Source: Gulosibacter chungangensis (lineage in GTDB: Bacteria; Actinomycetota; Actinomycetes; Actinomycetales; Microbacteriaceae). Taken from it: a DNA stretch of 64,000 nucleotides. The DNA is taken from assembly GCF_008831155.1 (NCBI RefSeq), contig NZ_WBKB01000008.1, positions 88,445 through 152,444 on the forward strand, read 5' to 3'. The stretch's first letter is position 1, and every line of letters starts with the position of its first letter. Under the pieces are notes generated by a model. The model ran no database searches. It was not told where the DNA came from and worked only from the letters and a program-made list of their open reading frames with translations. Positions 13,161 to 22,348 of the stretch are shown in pieces. A program made the translations under genes and the position numbers.

Positions 13161-13988
13161 TCAGATCACATACACCAGCACGGCCGTCGCCACCGCGATG
13201 ATCACCGCGAGGCAACCGGTGACCACACCGAGGATGCCAAAAGTCCGGCTCGGTCCATGCATCCGCATTGCGCCGAGGACGACCGCAAGAATGCCGAGCA
13301 CACCACCGGCCATATAGGACCAGCTCGGCAGCAGCATCAACAGCAGTGCGAGCACACCGACCGCGAGCGCCGAAATCGCCAGCACATCCGCCCCTGGCTT
13401 CGCCTCCGGAGCCGCACCGAACTGCGGCGGCGCCATCGCTGGAGTCCCCGCGGGCGGTGAAAACGCACCGAACTCGCCCTGCCCAAAGCCGGGCTGCGCG
13501 GCACCAAAATTCTCGCCGTAGGGGGCGGCGTTCGGGTGCCCATCGACCGATTGATAGCCCGATTCGTCGTGCTGGACTCCGAAGGTACCGCCATCGGCTG
13601 GCACCGCGGATGCACCGTTCCCGTCGGCGTTGAAGTCGCGATCGATATCGCTCAGGTCAATGCTGCTGTCGTAACCCACACCATTGCTCTGGCTAGGAAC
13701 CTCCGTGCCGGTGGGGTCGATCTCGACCTCACCAATGGATAGATCGCTCGCAGCTTCTTCCGGGCGGCCGGCCTGCGCATCCGCACCGGCCTGGGCATCC
13801 GCACCGGCCTGGGCACCAGCATCCGCTCCGCCATCAACGCCCGCTTCGCCCGGCAGCGGATGCTGCCCGAAGCCCGACTGATCACCGTCGACCCCGAAAG
13901 TGCCACCGCTGGCGGGGACGACGTCGTGTTCGGTCGGGTCTTCCGGCGTTAGACGAGTCTCGTCTTTCGCACCGTTCGTGTCGGTCAT
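13161..13988 (-). CDS. Membrane protein with long low-complexity N-terminus (DUF4190-like C-terminus)
   Basis: Not recognised beyond its architecture. About 190 polar, Ala/Gly/Asp-rich residues precede two or three hydrophobic segments (ISALAVGVLALLLMLLPSW, MAGGVLGILAVVLGAMRM, FGILGVVTGCLAVIIAVATA) separated by short loops. This resembles the small DUF4190 membrane domain common in actinobacteria. Internal repeats are visible: GGTFGVDGDQSGFGQ near residue 28 and GGTFGVQHDESGYQS near 133, plus three Ala-Gly-Ala-Asp units near 55-75. The ATG at 13988 begins MTDTNGAKDETR. It sits between rimI-tsaD and groES on the same strand, but the CIRCE box suggests separate control of groES. Confidence 0.7.
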   Translation of the reverse strand: MTDTNGAKDETRLTPEDPTEHDVVPASGGTFGVDGDQSGFGQHPLPGEAGVDGGADAGAQAGADAQAGADAQAGRPEEAASDLSIGEVEIDPTGTEVPSQSNGVGYDSSIDLSDIDRDFNADGNGASAVPADGGTFGVQHDESGYQSVDGHPNAAPYGENFGAAQPGFGQGEFGAFSPPAGTPAMAPPQFGAAPEAKPGADVLAISALAVGVLALLLMLLPSWSYMAGGVLGILAVVLGAMRMHGPSRTFGILGVVTGCLAVIIAVATAVLVYVI

Positions 13989-14049
13989 AGTGCCGAGGCT
14001 CCTCCCCTGATGGATGCGATCATCCTAAGGTCTCCCAGTTGCGGATTGA

Positions 14050-15633
14050 CTAACTAGCTACTGAAGTCGCAGATTCTTCGAAGGCCTCGTCAACCTGCGC
14101 GGTAGTCATCGGCAGCGTCGAGTCGGCACCGATTTCTAGAGTCGACGGTTCGCGGCCCGACATCACCAGTTGTGCTCCGAGCGCGGCGATCATCGCGCCA
14201 TTGTCGGTGCAGAGTTTCAGCGGTGGGATGTGCAGCGAGATTCTCTCGGCGGCGCAGCGTTCGGCCGCGAGTTCGCGCACTCGTGCGTTCGCGGCGACGC
14301 CGCCACCGAGCAGCAGCCGGGGCGTGTCGAATTCCTTGCAGGCGTCGATGGCTTTGGTGAGCAGGACATCCGCCACCGCTTCGCGGAAGGATGCGGCGAT
14401 ATCGGCCACCGGGACCGGCTCGCCCGCATCCTCGAATTTCTCGACCTGCCGGGCGACGGAGGTCTTCAGTCCTGAGAATGAGAAGTCGAAGCGGTGCTTG
14501 GCTTGGTCCTTGGGGTGGGTGAGCCCGCGCGGGAAGCGGAAGGCTTTCGGGTCGCCGTCGGCCGCGACCCTGTCGATGGATGGGCCGCCCGGGTAGGGCA
14601 GGCCGAGCACGCGCGCGACCTTGTCGAAGGCTTCGCCGGCGGCGTCGTCGATGGTTTCGCCGATGAGTTCGGATGCGCCGGTGAGTGATTCCGAGCGCAG
14701 CAGACTCGTGTGGCCACCCGAGACGAGGAGCGAGATCGCCGGGAACTCGATCGGTTCGCCGTCTTCGCGCAACAGGTCGGCGCTGACGTGGCCGACGAGG
14801 TGGTTGACGCCGTAGAGCGGTTTGTCGGCGGCGATGGCGAGTGCTTTCGCGGCGCCCACGCCGACCATGAGCGCTCCCGCGAGGCCGGGACCTGCGGTGA
14901 CAGCGATCGCGTCGAGGTCCTCGAGGGCGACCCCCGCGGTGTCGAGCGCTTCACGCAGCACCGGCACCATCGAGTCGACGTGTGCGCGGGCGGCAACTTC
15001 GGGGACGACACCGCCGTACTTCGCCTGCTCGTCCATTGAGGAGGCGACGGCGTTCGCGAGCAGCGTCGTGCCGCGAACGATCCCGACTCCGGTTTCATCG
15101 CAGCTGGTCTCAATGCCGAGGACGAGCGGCTCCAGCGGAAACGGTGGCAGGAGTTTCGCGGCTGCTGTGGTGAGCACCCGGTCGATTTGGCCGCGCATGA
15201 GTATGGCCGCTTCGCCACTGCCGGCGTAGTAGCCCTCGCGGCGACCGATGGCTTCGAAGCTCAGTCGTTCGTACATCGCGCGCGCACCTACATTGCTTTC
15301 CCGCACCTCGAGAAAAACGAGCTTTGCGCCGCGTTCTTTCGCCCATTCGAGGGCGGTCTGCAGGAGCCTTGTGCCCCAACTATCGCGGCGCACCTGCGGG
15401 TCAACGACGATGGTCTGCACATCAGCCTCGCCCGAACCCTGCCCGGCGAGCACTCCGACATAGCCGAAGATTCGCTCACCGTCGGTGAGGGTCCAGTAGC
15501 CGGTGTGTTCGCTTTCCACCTCCGAGCGGATGGTCGCTTCATTCCACGCGTCGGCCGGGAACGCTTCGCGTTCGAGCTTCGAGATCCCGCGGATATCCTC
15601 AATTTCTGCGGGCCGCATCACAATCTTGTTCAA
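14050..15633 (-). CDS. tsaD: Fused RimI acetyltransferase - TsaD threonylcarbamoyl transferase
   Basis: One 527-residue chain joins two enzymes that are usually separate neighbours. Residues 1 to about 155 are a RimI-type GNAT ([40 protein letters not shown]), which acetylates the N-terminus of ribosomal protein S18 in E. coli. From about 165 on is TsaD, which transfers the threonylcarbamoyl group to A37 of ANN-decoding tRNAs. TsaD motifs present are [14 protein letters not shown], the metal-binding histidines in [14 protein letters not shown], and [14 protein letters not shown]. The start is TTG overlapping the tsaB stop (TTGA); an ATG five codons in is possible. It is the last gene of the tsaE-tsaB-rimI/tsaD set. 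Confidence 0.95.
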   Translation of the reverse strand: MNKIVMRPAEIEDIRGISKLEREAFPADAWNEATIRSEVESEHTGYWTLTDGERIFGYVGVLAGQGSGEADVQTIVVDPQVRRDSWGTRLLQTALEWAKERGAKLVFLEVRESNVGARAMYERLSFEAIGRREGYYAGSGEAAILMRGQIDRVLTTAAAKLLPPFPLEPLVLGIETSCDETGVGIVRGTTLLANAVASSMDEQAKYGGVVPEVAARAHVDSMVPVLREALDTAGVALEDLDAIAVTAGPGLAGALMVGVGAAKALAIAADKPLYGVNHLVGHVSADLLREDGEPIEFPAISLLVSGGHTSLLRSESLTGASELIGETIDDAAGEAFDKVARVLGLPYPGGPSIDRVAADGDPKAFRFPRGLTHPKDQAKHRFDFSFSGLKTSVARQVEKFEDAGEPVPVADIAASFREAVADVLLTKAIDACKEFDTPRLLLGGGVAANARVRELAAERCAAERISLHIPPLKLCTDNGAMIAALGAQLVMSGREPSTLEIGADSTLPMTTAQVDEAFEESATSVAS

Positions 15634-16253
15634 CCTGTCACCCGTTTCGGTACTGCGCCCGGTTTCGCGTCGGGCGCACGCAAGTAGAGCACTTCATCCG
15701 GCGCGGCATCGATGCCGGCGGTTTCGCGGTCGAGCCAGGCCAGCGCGAGGTGCGCGGCTGAGACCTGCGTTGCGGCAACGTGCGTGGCGCCGGACGTTTC
15801 GGCGAGTTCGGCGACCGCGTCGGGCGCGATGAGTTCGAAGTCCCCCGCGAGCGTCTCGCCTGCGGCGAAGCGCGTGAGCGCAAGTTCGCGGCGCTTGGCG
15901 TCGGTGGTTACGTAGATGGCGCCGTTGTGGTCGGGATTCGCGGCTCGCCACTCGTGGGCGATGGCCTCGTGGCTGGGCATCGGGTTCAGCGGCAGGCTGC
16001 GGGCGAAGGCGAAGGTGCGGGCCGCGGCGATGCCGACGCGCAGGCCGGTGAAGGAACCTGGGCCCATGCCGCTGACGACCTGGGTGATGTGCTGGGGGCC
16101 GATTCCGGCCTCGCGCAGCACGAAACTGATGCTGGGGCCAATGATTTCGGCGTGGCGACGGGTATCGACGGTACGCGACTGCGCAAGAACTCGTCCTCCC
16201 TCAGACACCACGGCGACATCGGTCCCAGCGGACGTGTCAATTGCGAGGAGCAT
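15630..16253 (-). CDS. tsaB: tRNA threonylcarbamoyladenosine biosynthesis protein TsaB
   Basis: TsaB is the non-catalytic paralogue that dimerises with TsaD in the t6A-forming complex. The sequence opens [20 protein letters not shown] and carries the family hallmark [21 protein letters not shown] near residue 65, with an incomplete metal site as expected. The ATG at 16253 is used because upstream in-frame residues overlap a palindromic intergenic repeat and do not resemble TsaB. This gives 207 residues. Its stop overlaps the rimI-tsaD start by four bases. A REP-like repeat lies between it and tsaE. Confidence 0.93.
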   Translation of the reverse strand: MLLAIDTSAGTDVAVVSEGGRVLAQSRTVDTRRHAEIIGPSISFVLREAGIGPQHITQVVSGMGPGSFTGLRVGIAAARTFAFARSLPLNPMPSHEAIAHEWRAANPDHNGAIYVTTDAKRRELALTRFAAGETLAGDFELIAPDAVAELAETSGATHVAATQVSAAHLALAWLDRETAGIDAAPDEVLYLRAPDAKPGAVPKRVTG

Positions 16254-16286
16254 ACCCGCCAGTCTACGTTGCCTCACGAACGCCCG

Positions 16287-16371
16287 GCTCCCTGAGTAGG
16301 CGCAGCCGTATCGAAGGGCGTAGCGCAACGGGCTCCTTTCGATACGATGCCTACCGCGTCGGCTCAAGGAG
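16287..16371. repeat. Inverted pair of REP-like units between tsaB and tsaE
   Basis: One unit reads CTGAGTAGGCGCAGCCGTAT and the facing unit reads CTTTCGATACG...GCTCAAGGAG, together forming a large imperfect hairpin. The right end runs into the last codons of tsaE, so the repeat has contributed a few C-terminal residues. Confidence 0.65.
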
Positions 16372-16885
16372 TGAGAATTGCATCGAGGGGGGCGTCTGCC
16401 CAACGCTGGCCAGTGCCCCGGAGGAGCACGCGGCGAGGTTCGTCAGCCTCATCTTCGTGGGCTTCAGCACCGGCACCAGCACCAGCTGCGTCCCCCGCCC
16501 GCGGCCGCCCAATCACAATCTCCAGCCAGGAGTCCGCAATCGCCGAAACGAATTCACTGCCCCATTCGATCACCGTCACCGAGGCCTCAAAGTCGAGGTC
16601 GAGATCGTCCAGTTCGAGTGCCGAGCCCAGCCGATATGCGTCCACGTGAATCAGCGCGGGCCCGCCGCTCACCGAAGGGTGCGTGCGTGCGATCACGAAG
16701 GTCGGGCTCGCAACGGTCCCACGCACGCCAAGCGCAGCACCGAGCCCGCGCACGAGGGTGGTCTTCCCCGCGCCGAGCGGCCCCGTCAACACGAGCACGT
16801 CGCCCGCCCGCAGCTGGGATGCGAGCCGTTCACCGAAGGCTTCCATGTCGGCCGCGGTGCGGATGCTGCCGGTTACTTCGCTCAT
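16364..16885 (-). CDS. tsaE: tRNA threonylcarbamoyladenosine biosynthesis ATPase TsaE
   Basis: TsaE is the P-loop ATPase that activates the TsaB-TsaD complex. Walker A GPLGAGKTTLVRGLG is near residue 36, then GTVASPTFVIARTH, the HVDAYRL motif and the Walker-B-like VIEWGSEF near 106. Length is 173, with an Ala/Gly-rich low-complexity insert (DAAGAGAGAEAHEDEADE) before the last strand. Its start overlaps the end of the alanine racemase gene by four bases. The extreme C-terminus reads into a REP-like repeat, so the last few residues may be a recent extension. Confidence 0.93.
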   Translation of the reverse strand: MSEVTGSIRTAADMEAFGERLASQLRAGDVLVLTGPLGAGKTTLVRGLGAALGVRGTVASPTFVIARTHPSVSGGPALIHVDAYRLGSALELDDLDLDFEASVTVIEWGSEFVSAIADSWLEIVIGRPRAGDAAGAGAGAEAHEDEADEPRRVLLRGTGQRWADAPLDAILTP

Positions 16886-18786
16886 GCTGAGTCTCCTTGG
16901 TCGCTCGACATCATGCCGTCGCTGGAAATCACCCGGACCGCGGGCAGCCCGAACCCAGCGGACTCATAGGGTTCGCGCGTGACATACACCCGGTTCACGC
17001 GCTGCCCAAGCGTGGCGCACAGTGCGGCGGGTGTGAGATCAGTCCAGGACGCCCAGTCGTGGAGGCTCACATCGCCGGTCGCCGAACCCCAAATGTGCAC
17101 CGGCATCCCCGGCCAGCAGTCATTGTCCCCGAGGTCGATCACGACCTGGTCCATCGCCACTCGCCCCACAATGGGCGCGGTTGCGCCGCCCACGCTCACA
17201 TAGGCGCGTTCGAAGGCCACGCGAGGAATCGCATCCGCATAGCCAATCGGCACGAGCCCGAGGGTCGTGTGCTCCGCTGCCCGCCATCGATAGCCGTAGC
17301 TGACGGCCTGACCGGGCGCGACCCGCTTGACGTGAATGAGTTCTGAGCGCAGCGCGAGCGCCGCATGCCGCGTATCGCCGCTGAGGCCGTAGAACGTCCG
17401 GGTCGCTTCGGGAGCATTGGCATAGAGCTGCACGTGCTTGGCACCGAGTTCCCGCAGCCGCGCCACATCCGCATAGGTGCGCGCAACCACCTCGAGGCCC
17501 TCTTCGAGCACGAGCGGCAGCAGTTCCGCCGCACCGTGCCCGTAAGCATCGGCGCTGAGGTCGACGGGCGCATACTGCTCTTGCAGCCCGACGCGCAGTT
17601 TGTCCAGATCAATCACCGCTTTCCGAAGCGGCGCCACGCGACGGTCGCTACCGGCGGCCATCGTGTCGGCCGCCCGCAGCCGCTCCGGCGCCAAATACGC
17701 CCGATCGATTCGGCCCGACAAACGCGTCGTAATCTCGTAGTTGATTGTCTCGGCGGCTGCCGCCCAATCATCCGCCGTGGTCTGCGGACCAATTGCGGTG
17801 AGGATGCGCCGGTCACCTCGACCGTCCGGGCTCGGCTCAGTGAGGTCCCCATAGGGCTCAACGATGCTGTGGTTCTCTTCGATGAGTTCGATCTGCCAGC
17901 GGTCACCGAAGTTATCGACCAGCGGCGGCAAGGCTTCCAGCCCGGCTATCTCCAGCGGCGGCAGACCGTCGGCAGAGCCGATGTCGATCCGCCAACTGTG
18001 GCTGTGTTCTTCTTCCGAGGTGAATCCGTGCGCGAGCGGCGCTCGCAGCGAGAGGGCGGGTCGTAGCGGGATGCCGGGGTCCTCCCCCGCATCGAAGGGC
18101 GAGAGGCCGTATATTCCGATGCCAATTCGTACTGCGTCGTAACGCGCCTGCGGATACTTCAGGGCCGCGCCGGTCGCGCAGAGATGCACGAGTTCAGGCT
18201 GTAACCCGACCTGTTCAGCCAGTGTGAGGCCGCGCTCGAACCTCGCGATCTGCGCAAGGTCATCAGTCTCGCTCGCCCCGGAGATGTGACTCATGATGCC
18301 GACGACCTTGAGCTGCCCGGTTCTCTCGAGGTCGCGTGCCTGTGCAAAGAGTGCCAGCCAGTCGACCTCGCGAGCACCATTTCGGCCGAGCCCGGTATCA
18401 AGTTTCAGGTGGATGCGCAGCGGCCCGGTTTTCTGCGAGCTCACGCGGTTGCGTGCTCGCTCGCCAACACGGGCGAGCATATCGAAGGAGGAGATGCCGA
18501 GTTCGAGATCGGCGGCGAAAGTAGCGTCCCAGTCCTGCATCGGCGAGTGGAGCCAGGCAAGAATCGGCACTTCGATGCCCGCATCCCGCAGCGCGATCGC
18601 TTCGCGTGCATCCGCGACACCGATCATTGGAGCACCCGCACCGACGACGGCCTGCGCGACCGCAAGCGCACCGTGCCCGTAGGCTTCGGCCTTGACGACG
18701 GGGATCACCGCGACACCGAGCGTGTCGCGGAACGTGCGATAGTTCTCGCGAATCGCGTCGAGATCCACCTCGATGAGGGGCTTCAC
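16882..18786 (-). CDS. alr: Tandem (double) alanine racemase with split catalytic residues
   Basis: Alanine racemase makes D-Ala for peptidoglycan. This 634-residue protein is nearly twice the usual 370. Unit 1 (about 1-395) has the PLP-lysine barrel (VVKAEAYGHG, Lys32) and INYEITTRLSGRIDRAYL at its end, but its C-terminal domain has APLAHGF where VSYG with the catalytic Tyr should be and lacks MDQ. Unit 2 (about 400-634) has a shortened barrel with SADAYGHG (Lys replaced) but a complete C-terminal domain: AVSYGYRW (Tyr near 497), VPIGYADAIPR, GRVAMDQVVIDLG. The GTG at 18786 is chosen because AAAGGAG precedes it. I infer one composite active site, as in the normal dimer where Lys and Tyr come from different subunits. 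Confidence 0.9.
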   Translation of the reverse strand: MKPLIEVDLDAIRENYRTFRDTLGVAVIPVVKAEAYGHGALAVAQAVVGAGAPMIGVADAREAIALRDAGIEVPILAWLHSPMQDWDATFAADLELGISSFDMLARVGERARNRVSSQKTGPLRIHLKLDTGLGRNGAREVDWLALFAQARDLERTGQLKVVGIMSHISGASETDDLAQIARFERGLTLAEQVGLQPELVHLCATGAALKYPQARYDAVRIGIGIYGLSPFDAGEDPGIPLRPALSLRAPLAHGFTSEEEHSHSWRIDIGSADGLPPLEIAGLEALPPLVDNFGDRWQIELIEENHSIVEPYGDLTEPSPDGRGDRRILTAIGPQTTADDWAAAAETINYEITTRLSGRIDRAYLAPERLRAADTMAAGSDRRVAPLRKAVIDLDKLRVGLQEQYAPVDLSADAYGHGAAELLPLVLEEGLEVVARTYADVARLRELGAKHVQLYANAPEATRTFYGLSGDTRHAALALRSELIHVKRVAPGQAVSYGYRWRAAEHTTLGLVPIGYADAIPRVAFERAYVSVGGATAPIVGRVAMDQVVIDLGDNDCWPGMPVHIWGSATGDVSLHDWASWTDLTPAALCATLGQRVNRVYVTREPYESAGFGLPAVRVISSDGMMSSDQGDSA

Positions 18787-18815
18787 TGGCAATCTCCTTT
18801 CTTCCACAAGGAGTC

Positions 18816-18906
18816 GGTCATTGAGTAGCGGCCAAAGGCCGCGTATCGAAATGACCGACACGGCGCGAGTTCGTTTCGATACGTCGCTTCGCTCCTACTC
18901 AACGAG
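18816..18906. repeat. Inverted pair of REP-like units between alr and acpS
   Basis: GGTCATTGAGTAGCGGCC...GTATCGAAATGACC is followed by the inverted unit TTTCGATACGTCGCTTCGCT CCTACTC. It lies just upstream of the alr ribosome-binding site and so between two genes on the same strand. Confidence 0.7.
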
Positions 18907-18913
18907 CGTAATG

Positions 18914-19270
18914 TCACGACAGCCGGCCTTCGGCGATGACGAATGCGGTGGCGTACTCGCGATCGTGCGAAAGCGAAAGGTGCAGCCGTTTGACGCCCAG
19001 TGAGGTGAGCACCGCATCCAGCTTCGTATTGCGTGCGAACTCGGGCGCCTGCAGGTGATTGCGGTGCACCGCGAGGTCCCGCAGCGTCAGTCCGTGCAGA
19101 CCGCGCAGCGCTTTGACCGCCGCCTCGCGCGCGGCGAAGCGTGCCGCGATCGAGGACAGTGGCAGCGCGAGTTCTTCCGGTGCAAACACGCGCTCGCCAA
19201 ACTTTGGGTTGGCGAGCGCGTGTTCCACACGGCTGAGCTCGACGGTGTCTACTCCGATGCCGTGGATCAC
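18914..19270 (-). CDS. acpS: Holo-[acyl-carrier-protein] synthase
   Basis: AcpS transfers 4'-phosphopantetheine from CoA to acyl carrier protein for fatty acid synthesis. The 118-residue sequence has the N-terminal GIGVDTVELSRVE with the Mg-binding Asp, the central RFAAREAAVKAL (the Glu and Lys of the WxxKEA-type motif) and the late HLSLSHDREYATAFV. It begins with ATG six bases after the glmS stop, so it is likely cotranscribed with glmS. Position between glmS and alr is the standard actinobacterial order. Confidence 0.95.
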   Translation of the reverse strand: MIHGIGVDTVELSRVEHALANPKFGERVFAPEELALPLSSIAARFAAREAAVKALRGLHGLTLRDLAVHRNHLQAPEFARNTKLDAVLTSLGVKRLHLSLSHDREYATAFVIAEGRLS

Positions 19271-19276
19271 TGTAAT

Positions 19277-21127
19277 TTATTCGACGGTGACGGACTTCGC
19301 GAGGTTACGCGGCTGGTCGACGTCGAGGCCCTTTGCGGTGGACAGCTCGAGCGCGAAGATCTGCAGCGGCACCACCTTGAGGAAAGGTTCGAAGAAGACA
19401 GAGGTCGGTGGGGTCGCGAACACGGCTTCCGTGTACGGCATGACCGAGGCGTCGCCACCTTCGGCCACCGCGAGCACGTGCGCACCGCGAGCCCGGATCT
19501 CCTCGATATTCGAGACGATCTTGGCGTGCAGCCCGTTGTCGTGACGCGGGCTCGGCACCATCACAAACACCGGCTGGCCGGGTTCGATCAGCGCAATCGG
19601 GCCGTGCTTGAGCTCACCGGCGGCAAAACCTTCGGCGTGGATGTACGCAATCTCCTTGAGCTTGAGCGCACCCTCGAGTGCGATCGGGTATCCGGTGTGG
19701 CGCCCGAGGAACAGCACCGAGCGGGTGTCGGCCATCCAGCCAGCGAGTTCCTTGATGCTCTCGTGATGCGTGAGGGTTTCGCGCAACTTGTCCGGGATGG
19801 TCTGGAACTCGGTGGTCTCAACCCGAATTTCTTCGTCGGTGAGGGTCTCGCGGACCTTCGCGATGTGCAGACCGAGCAGGTAGATCGCGGCGATCTGCGC
19901 GACGAAGGCCTTGGTCGACGCCACGGCAACCTCGGGGCCGGCGTAGGTGTAAACAACCGAGTCGGATTCGCGCGGGATGGTCGCACCCTGGGTGTTGCAG
20001 ATCGAGATGGTCTTCGCACCGGCTTCGCGCGCGAAGCGCACGGCCAAGAGCGTGTCCATCGTCTCACCGGACTGCGACAGGGAGACCACGAGGGTGCGCT
20101 CAGTGATGACCGGCTCACGGTAGCGGAACTCGTGGGCAAGTTCGACAGCGACCGGCACACCAGTCCACTGCTCGAGGGCGTAGGCCCCGGTGAGGCCCGA
20201 GTAGTAGGCGGTGCCGCAAGCGATCAGCAGGATGCGGTCGATGTCGCGGAAGTACTCGTCGCTGAGCGCTTCGAGGTCCGGCAACCGCACCGTGCCGTCG
20301 GTGATGCGACCGCGGATGGTGTCCTCCACGGCCTGCGGGTCTTCCGCGATTTCCTTTGCCATGAACGACGACCAACCGCCCTTGTCAGCGGCCGCTGCAT
20401 CCCAGTCAACATCGAAAGCTTCGCCTTCGGCGGGCTGACCGTCGAAGGTGGTGATCTCTACCGATTCCTTGCGAACCACGACCATCTGGGCCTGGCCCAC
20501 CGCGATTGCCTTCTGAGTGTGCTCGACGAAAGCCGCGACATCCGAACCGAGGAAGTTCTCCCCCTCACCCAGGCCAATGACCAGTGGCGAGTTGAGTCGG
20601 GCGGCGACGATCACATCCGGCTGGTCCTGGTGCACGGCCACGAGACTGAACGCGCCGTCAAGGCGGGTAACAACGTTCCGGAAAGCCTGCTCGAGGTTGC
20701 CGACCTTGCGGTACTCGCGGCCGAGCAGGTGTGCTGCGACCTCGGTGTCGGTCTCGGACAGCAGGGTCACGCCGTCGGCGAGCAGTTCTGCGCGCAGGGC
20801 AGTGAAGTTCTCAATGATGCCGTTGTGCACGACCGCGAGCTTGCCGTCATCCGCCAGGTGCGGGTGCGCGTTCGCGTCGGTCGGGGCGCCGTGGGTTGCC
20901 CAGCGCGTGTGCCCGATTCCGATATTGCCGTCAGGCAGGGGCGTTTCGGCCAGGTCATCGCGGAGCACCTGTAGCTTGCCGGCACGCTTGCGGTGGTGAA
21001 GCTGACCTTCACCATCCACCACAGCGATACCGGCGGAGTCATAGCCTCGATATTCGAGGCGGCCAAGGCCACCGAGAAGGATGTCCTGGCTGAGTCGGTC
21101 TCCGACATATCCAACAATTCCACACAT
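19277..21127 (-). CDS. glmS: Glutamine--fructose-6-phosphate aminotransferase (isomerising)
   Basis: GlmS makes glucosamine-6-phosphate from fructose-6-phosphate and glutamine, the first step to UDP-GlcNAc. The N-terminal nucleophile Cys follows the initiator Met ([15 protein letters not shown]), and [14 protein letters not shown] is the Ntn-hydrolase signature. Two SIS domains follow ([19 protein letters not shown] near 365; [20 protein letters not shown]), and the chain ends [13 protein letters not shown], the canonical C-terminal lid. At 616 residues the length is normal. The ATG at 21127 is fixed by the catalytic Cys; the upstream in-frame extension is not coding. Confidence 0.97.
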   Translation of the reverse strand: MCGIVGYVGDRLSQDILLGGLGRLEYRGYDSAGIAVVDGEGQLHHRKRAGKLQVLRDDLAETPLPDGNIGIGHTRWATHGAPTDANAHPHLADDGKLAVVHNGIIENFTALRAELLADGVTLLSETDTEVAAHLLGREYRKVGNLEQAFRNVVTRLDGAFSLVAVHQDQPDVIVAARLNSPLVIGLGEGENFLGSDVAAFVEHTQKAIAVGQAQMVVVRKESVEITTFDGQPAEGEAFDVDWDAAAADKGGWSSFMAKEIAEDPQAVEDTIRGRITDGTVRLPDLEALSDEYFRDIDRILLIACGTAYYSGLTGAYALEQWTGVPVAVELAHEFRYREPVITERTLVVSLSQSGETMDTLLAVRFAREAGAKTISICNTQGATIPRESDSVVYTYAGPEVAVASTKAFVAQIAAIYLLGLHIAKVRETLTDEEIRVETTEFQTIPDKLRETLTHHESIKELAGWMADTRSVLFLGRHTGYPIALEGALKLKEIAYIHAEGFAAGELKHGPIALIEPGQPVFVMVPSPRHDNGLHAKIVSNIEEIRARGAHVLAVAEGGDASVMPYTEAVFATPPTSVFFEPFLKVVPLQIFALELSTAKGLDVDQPRNLAKSVTVE

Positions 21128-21235
21128 GCGGATAAGTATTGCGCATACAACCGACATCACCCGCACATCCGCACAAAAAAGCTGCAATTTTTGGTCGAAT
21201 TCGCGAGCCGCGGATACCAAGTAGACTCGCTGATT

Positions 21236-22186
21236 ATGCCTGTTCCCGGCCGAAGTGACGAGACACAGTGGTCGACGCCATTTGTTGAAATTGCGCGTGC
21301 GGACTGGGCCGAATTGGCGCCCACGACCCCGCTCACGCTTGATGAATCGGACGTCAATCGACTGCGTGGACTCGGCGACCCCATGAACGTGGCCGAGGTT
21401 CGCGAAGTGTTCGTGCCGCTCTCCCGACTGCTCAATATCTACATTGCAAACGCCCGGGAACTGCGTCGCTCAACGACCTCGTTCCTCGGCGAGCGAAGTG
21501 CCCCGACGCCGTTTGTGATCGGGGTGGCCGGTTCGGTGGCGGTGGGTAAGTCCACGGTCGCGCGTTTGCTGCGTGAGCTACTGCGGCGCTGGGAAGACAC
21601 GCCCCGGGTCGAGCTGATCACCACCGATGGCTTCCTCTACTCCAATGAGGAACTAGCCCGGCGCGGGCTGATGGAGCGCAAAGGCTTCCCGGAATCCTAT
21701 GACCGTCGCGCGTTGCTGCGGTTTGTCACGCAGGTGAAGTCGGGGGCGCCCGAGGTGCGCGCGCCGTTCTATTCGCACATGGTCTACAACATTGTGCCGA
21801 ATGCCGAAATCGTCGTGAACGCACCGGATGTGCTGATCGTTGAGGGCCTGAATGTGCTGCAGCCGCCGGGGTCAAACTCGCTCGCGCTGAGCGACATGTT
21901 CGATTTCTCGATTTATGTGGATGCGCGTACCCAAGACATCACGCGTTGGTACCAGGAACGCTTCCTGCGGCTGCAGCAGGGCGCTTTCTCGAATCCCTCC
22001 TCGTACTTCCGCCGCTACGCGGACCTCTCCCGTGAAGAGGCGATCGAGACTTCGAAGGGAATCTGGGAGTCCATCAACCTCCCGAACCTCGAGGAGAACA
22101 TCCTCCCCACGCGTTCCCGCGCCCGCCTGATCCTGCGCAAAGCCTCCGACCACACCGTCGACCGCGTCCTCCTCCGCAAGGTCTAG
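21236..22186 (+). CDS. coaA: Type I pantothenate kinase
   Basis: CoaA phosphorylates pantothenate in the first step of coenzyme A synthesis. The 316-residue protein carries the P-loop [17 protein letters not shown] near residue 95, [41 protein letters not shown] and [13 protein letters not shown], all typical of the type I family. The open frame reaches back into glmS, but the ATG at 21236 ([13 protein letters not shown]) is the family-consistent start. It diverges from glmS across about 110 bases that must hold both promoters. Confidence 0.95.
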   Translation: MPVPGRSDETQWSTPFVEIARADWAELAPTTPLTLDESDVNRLRGLGDPMNVAEVREVFVPLSRLLNIYIANARELRRSTTSFLGERSAPTPFVIGVAGSVAVGKSTVARLLRELLRRWEDTPRVELITTDGFLYSNEELARRGLMERKGFPESYDRRALLRFVTQVKSGAPEVRAPFYSHMVYNIVPNAEIVVNAPDVLIVEGLNVLQPPGSNSLALSDMFDFSIYVDARTQDITRWYQERFLRLQQGAFSNPSSYFRRYADLSREEAIETSKGIWESINLPNLEENILPTRSRARLILRKASDHTVDRVLLRKV

Positions 22187-22230
22187 TCCCGCCCGCCGCA
22201 TCCGGTCACTGAGCATCGAGCGCAGCATCG

Positions 22231-22323
22231 GTCGCTGAGTAGGAGCGGCAACGACGTATCGAAGCGTCCCGCCACGCCCACCTCGCTCGCTGAGTAGGAG
22301 CGGCAGCGACGTATCGAAGCGCC
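22231..22323. repeat. Two direct REP-like units downstream of coaA
   Basis: Two nearly identical copies of CGCTGAGTAGGAGCGGC followed by ACGTATCGAAGCG, at 22231-22266 and 22287-22322. They are the clearest copies of the dispersed family in this window. Confidence 0.8.
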
Positions 22324-22348
22324 CCAATCTCATGTGAGAATTAGCGTC

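Noticed and set aside
19055..20974. A 639-codon open frame opposite glmS and acpS
   Set aside because: It covers two certain genes on the other strand; the composition is an antisense shadow.
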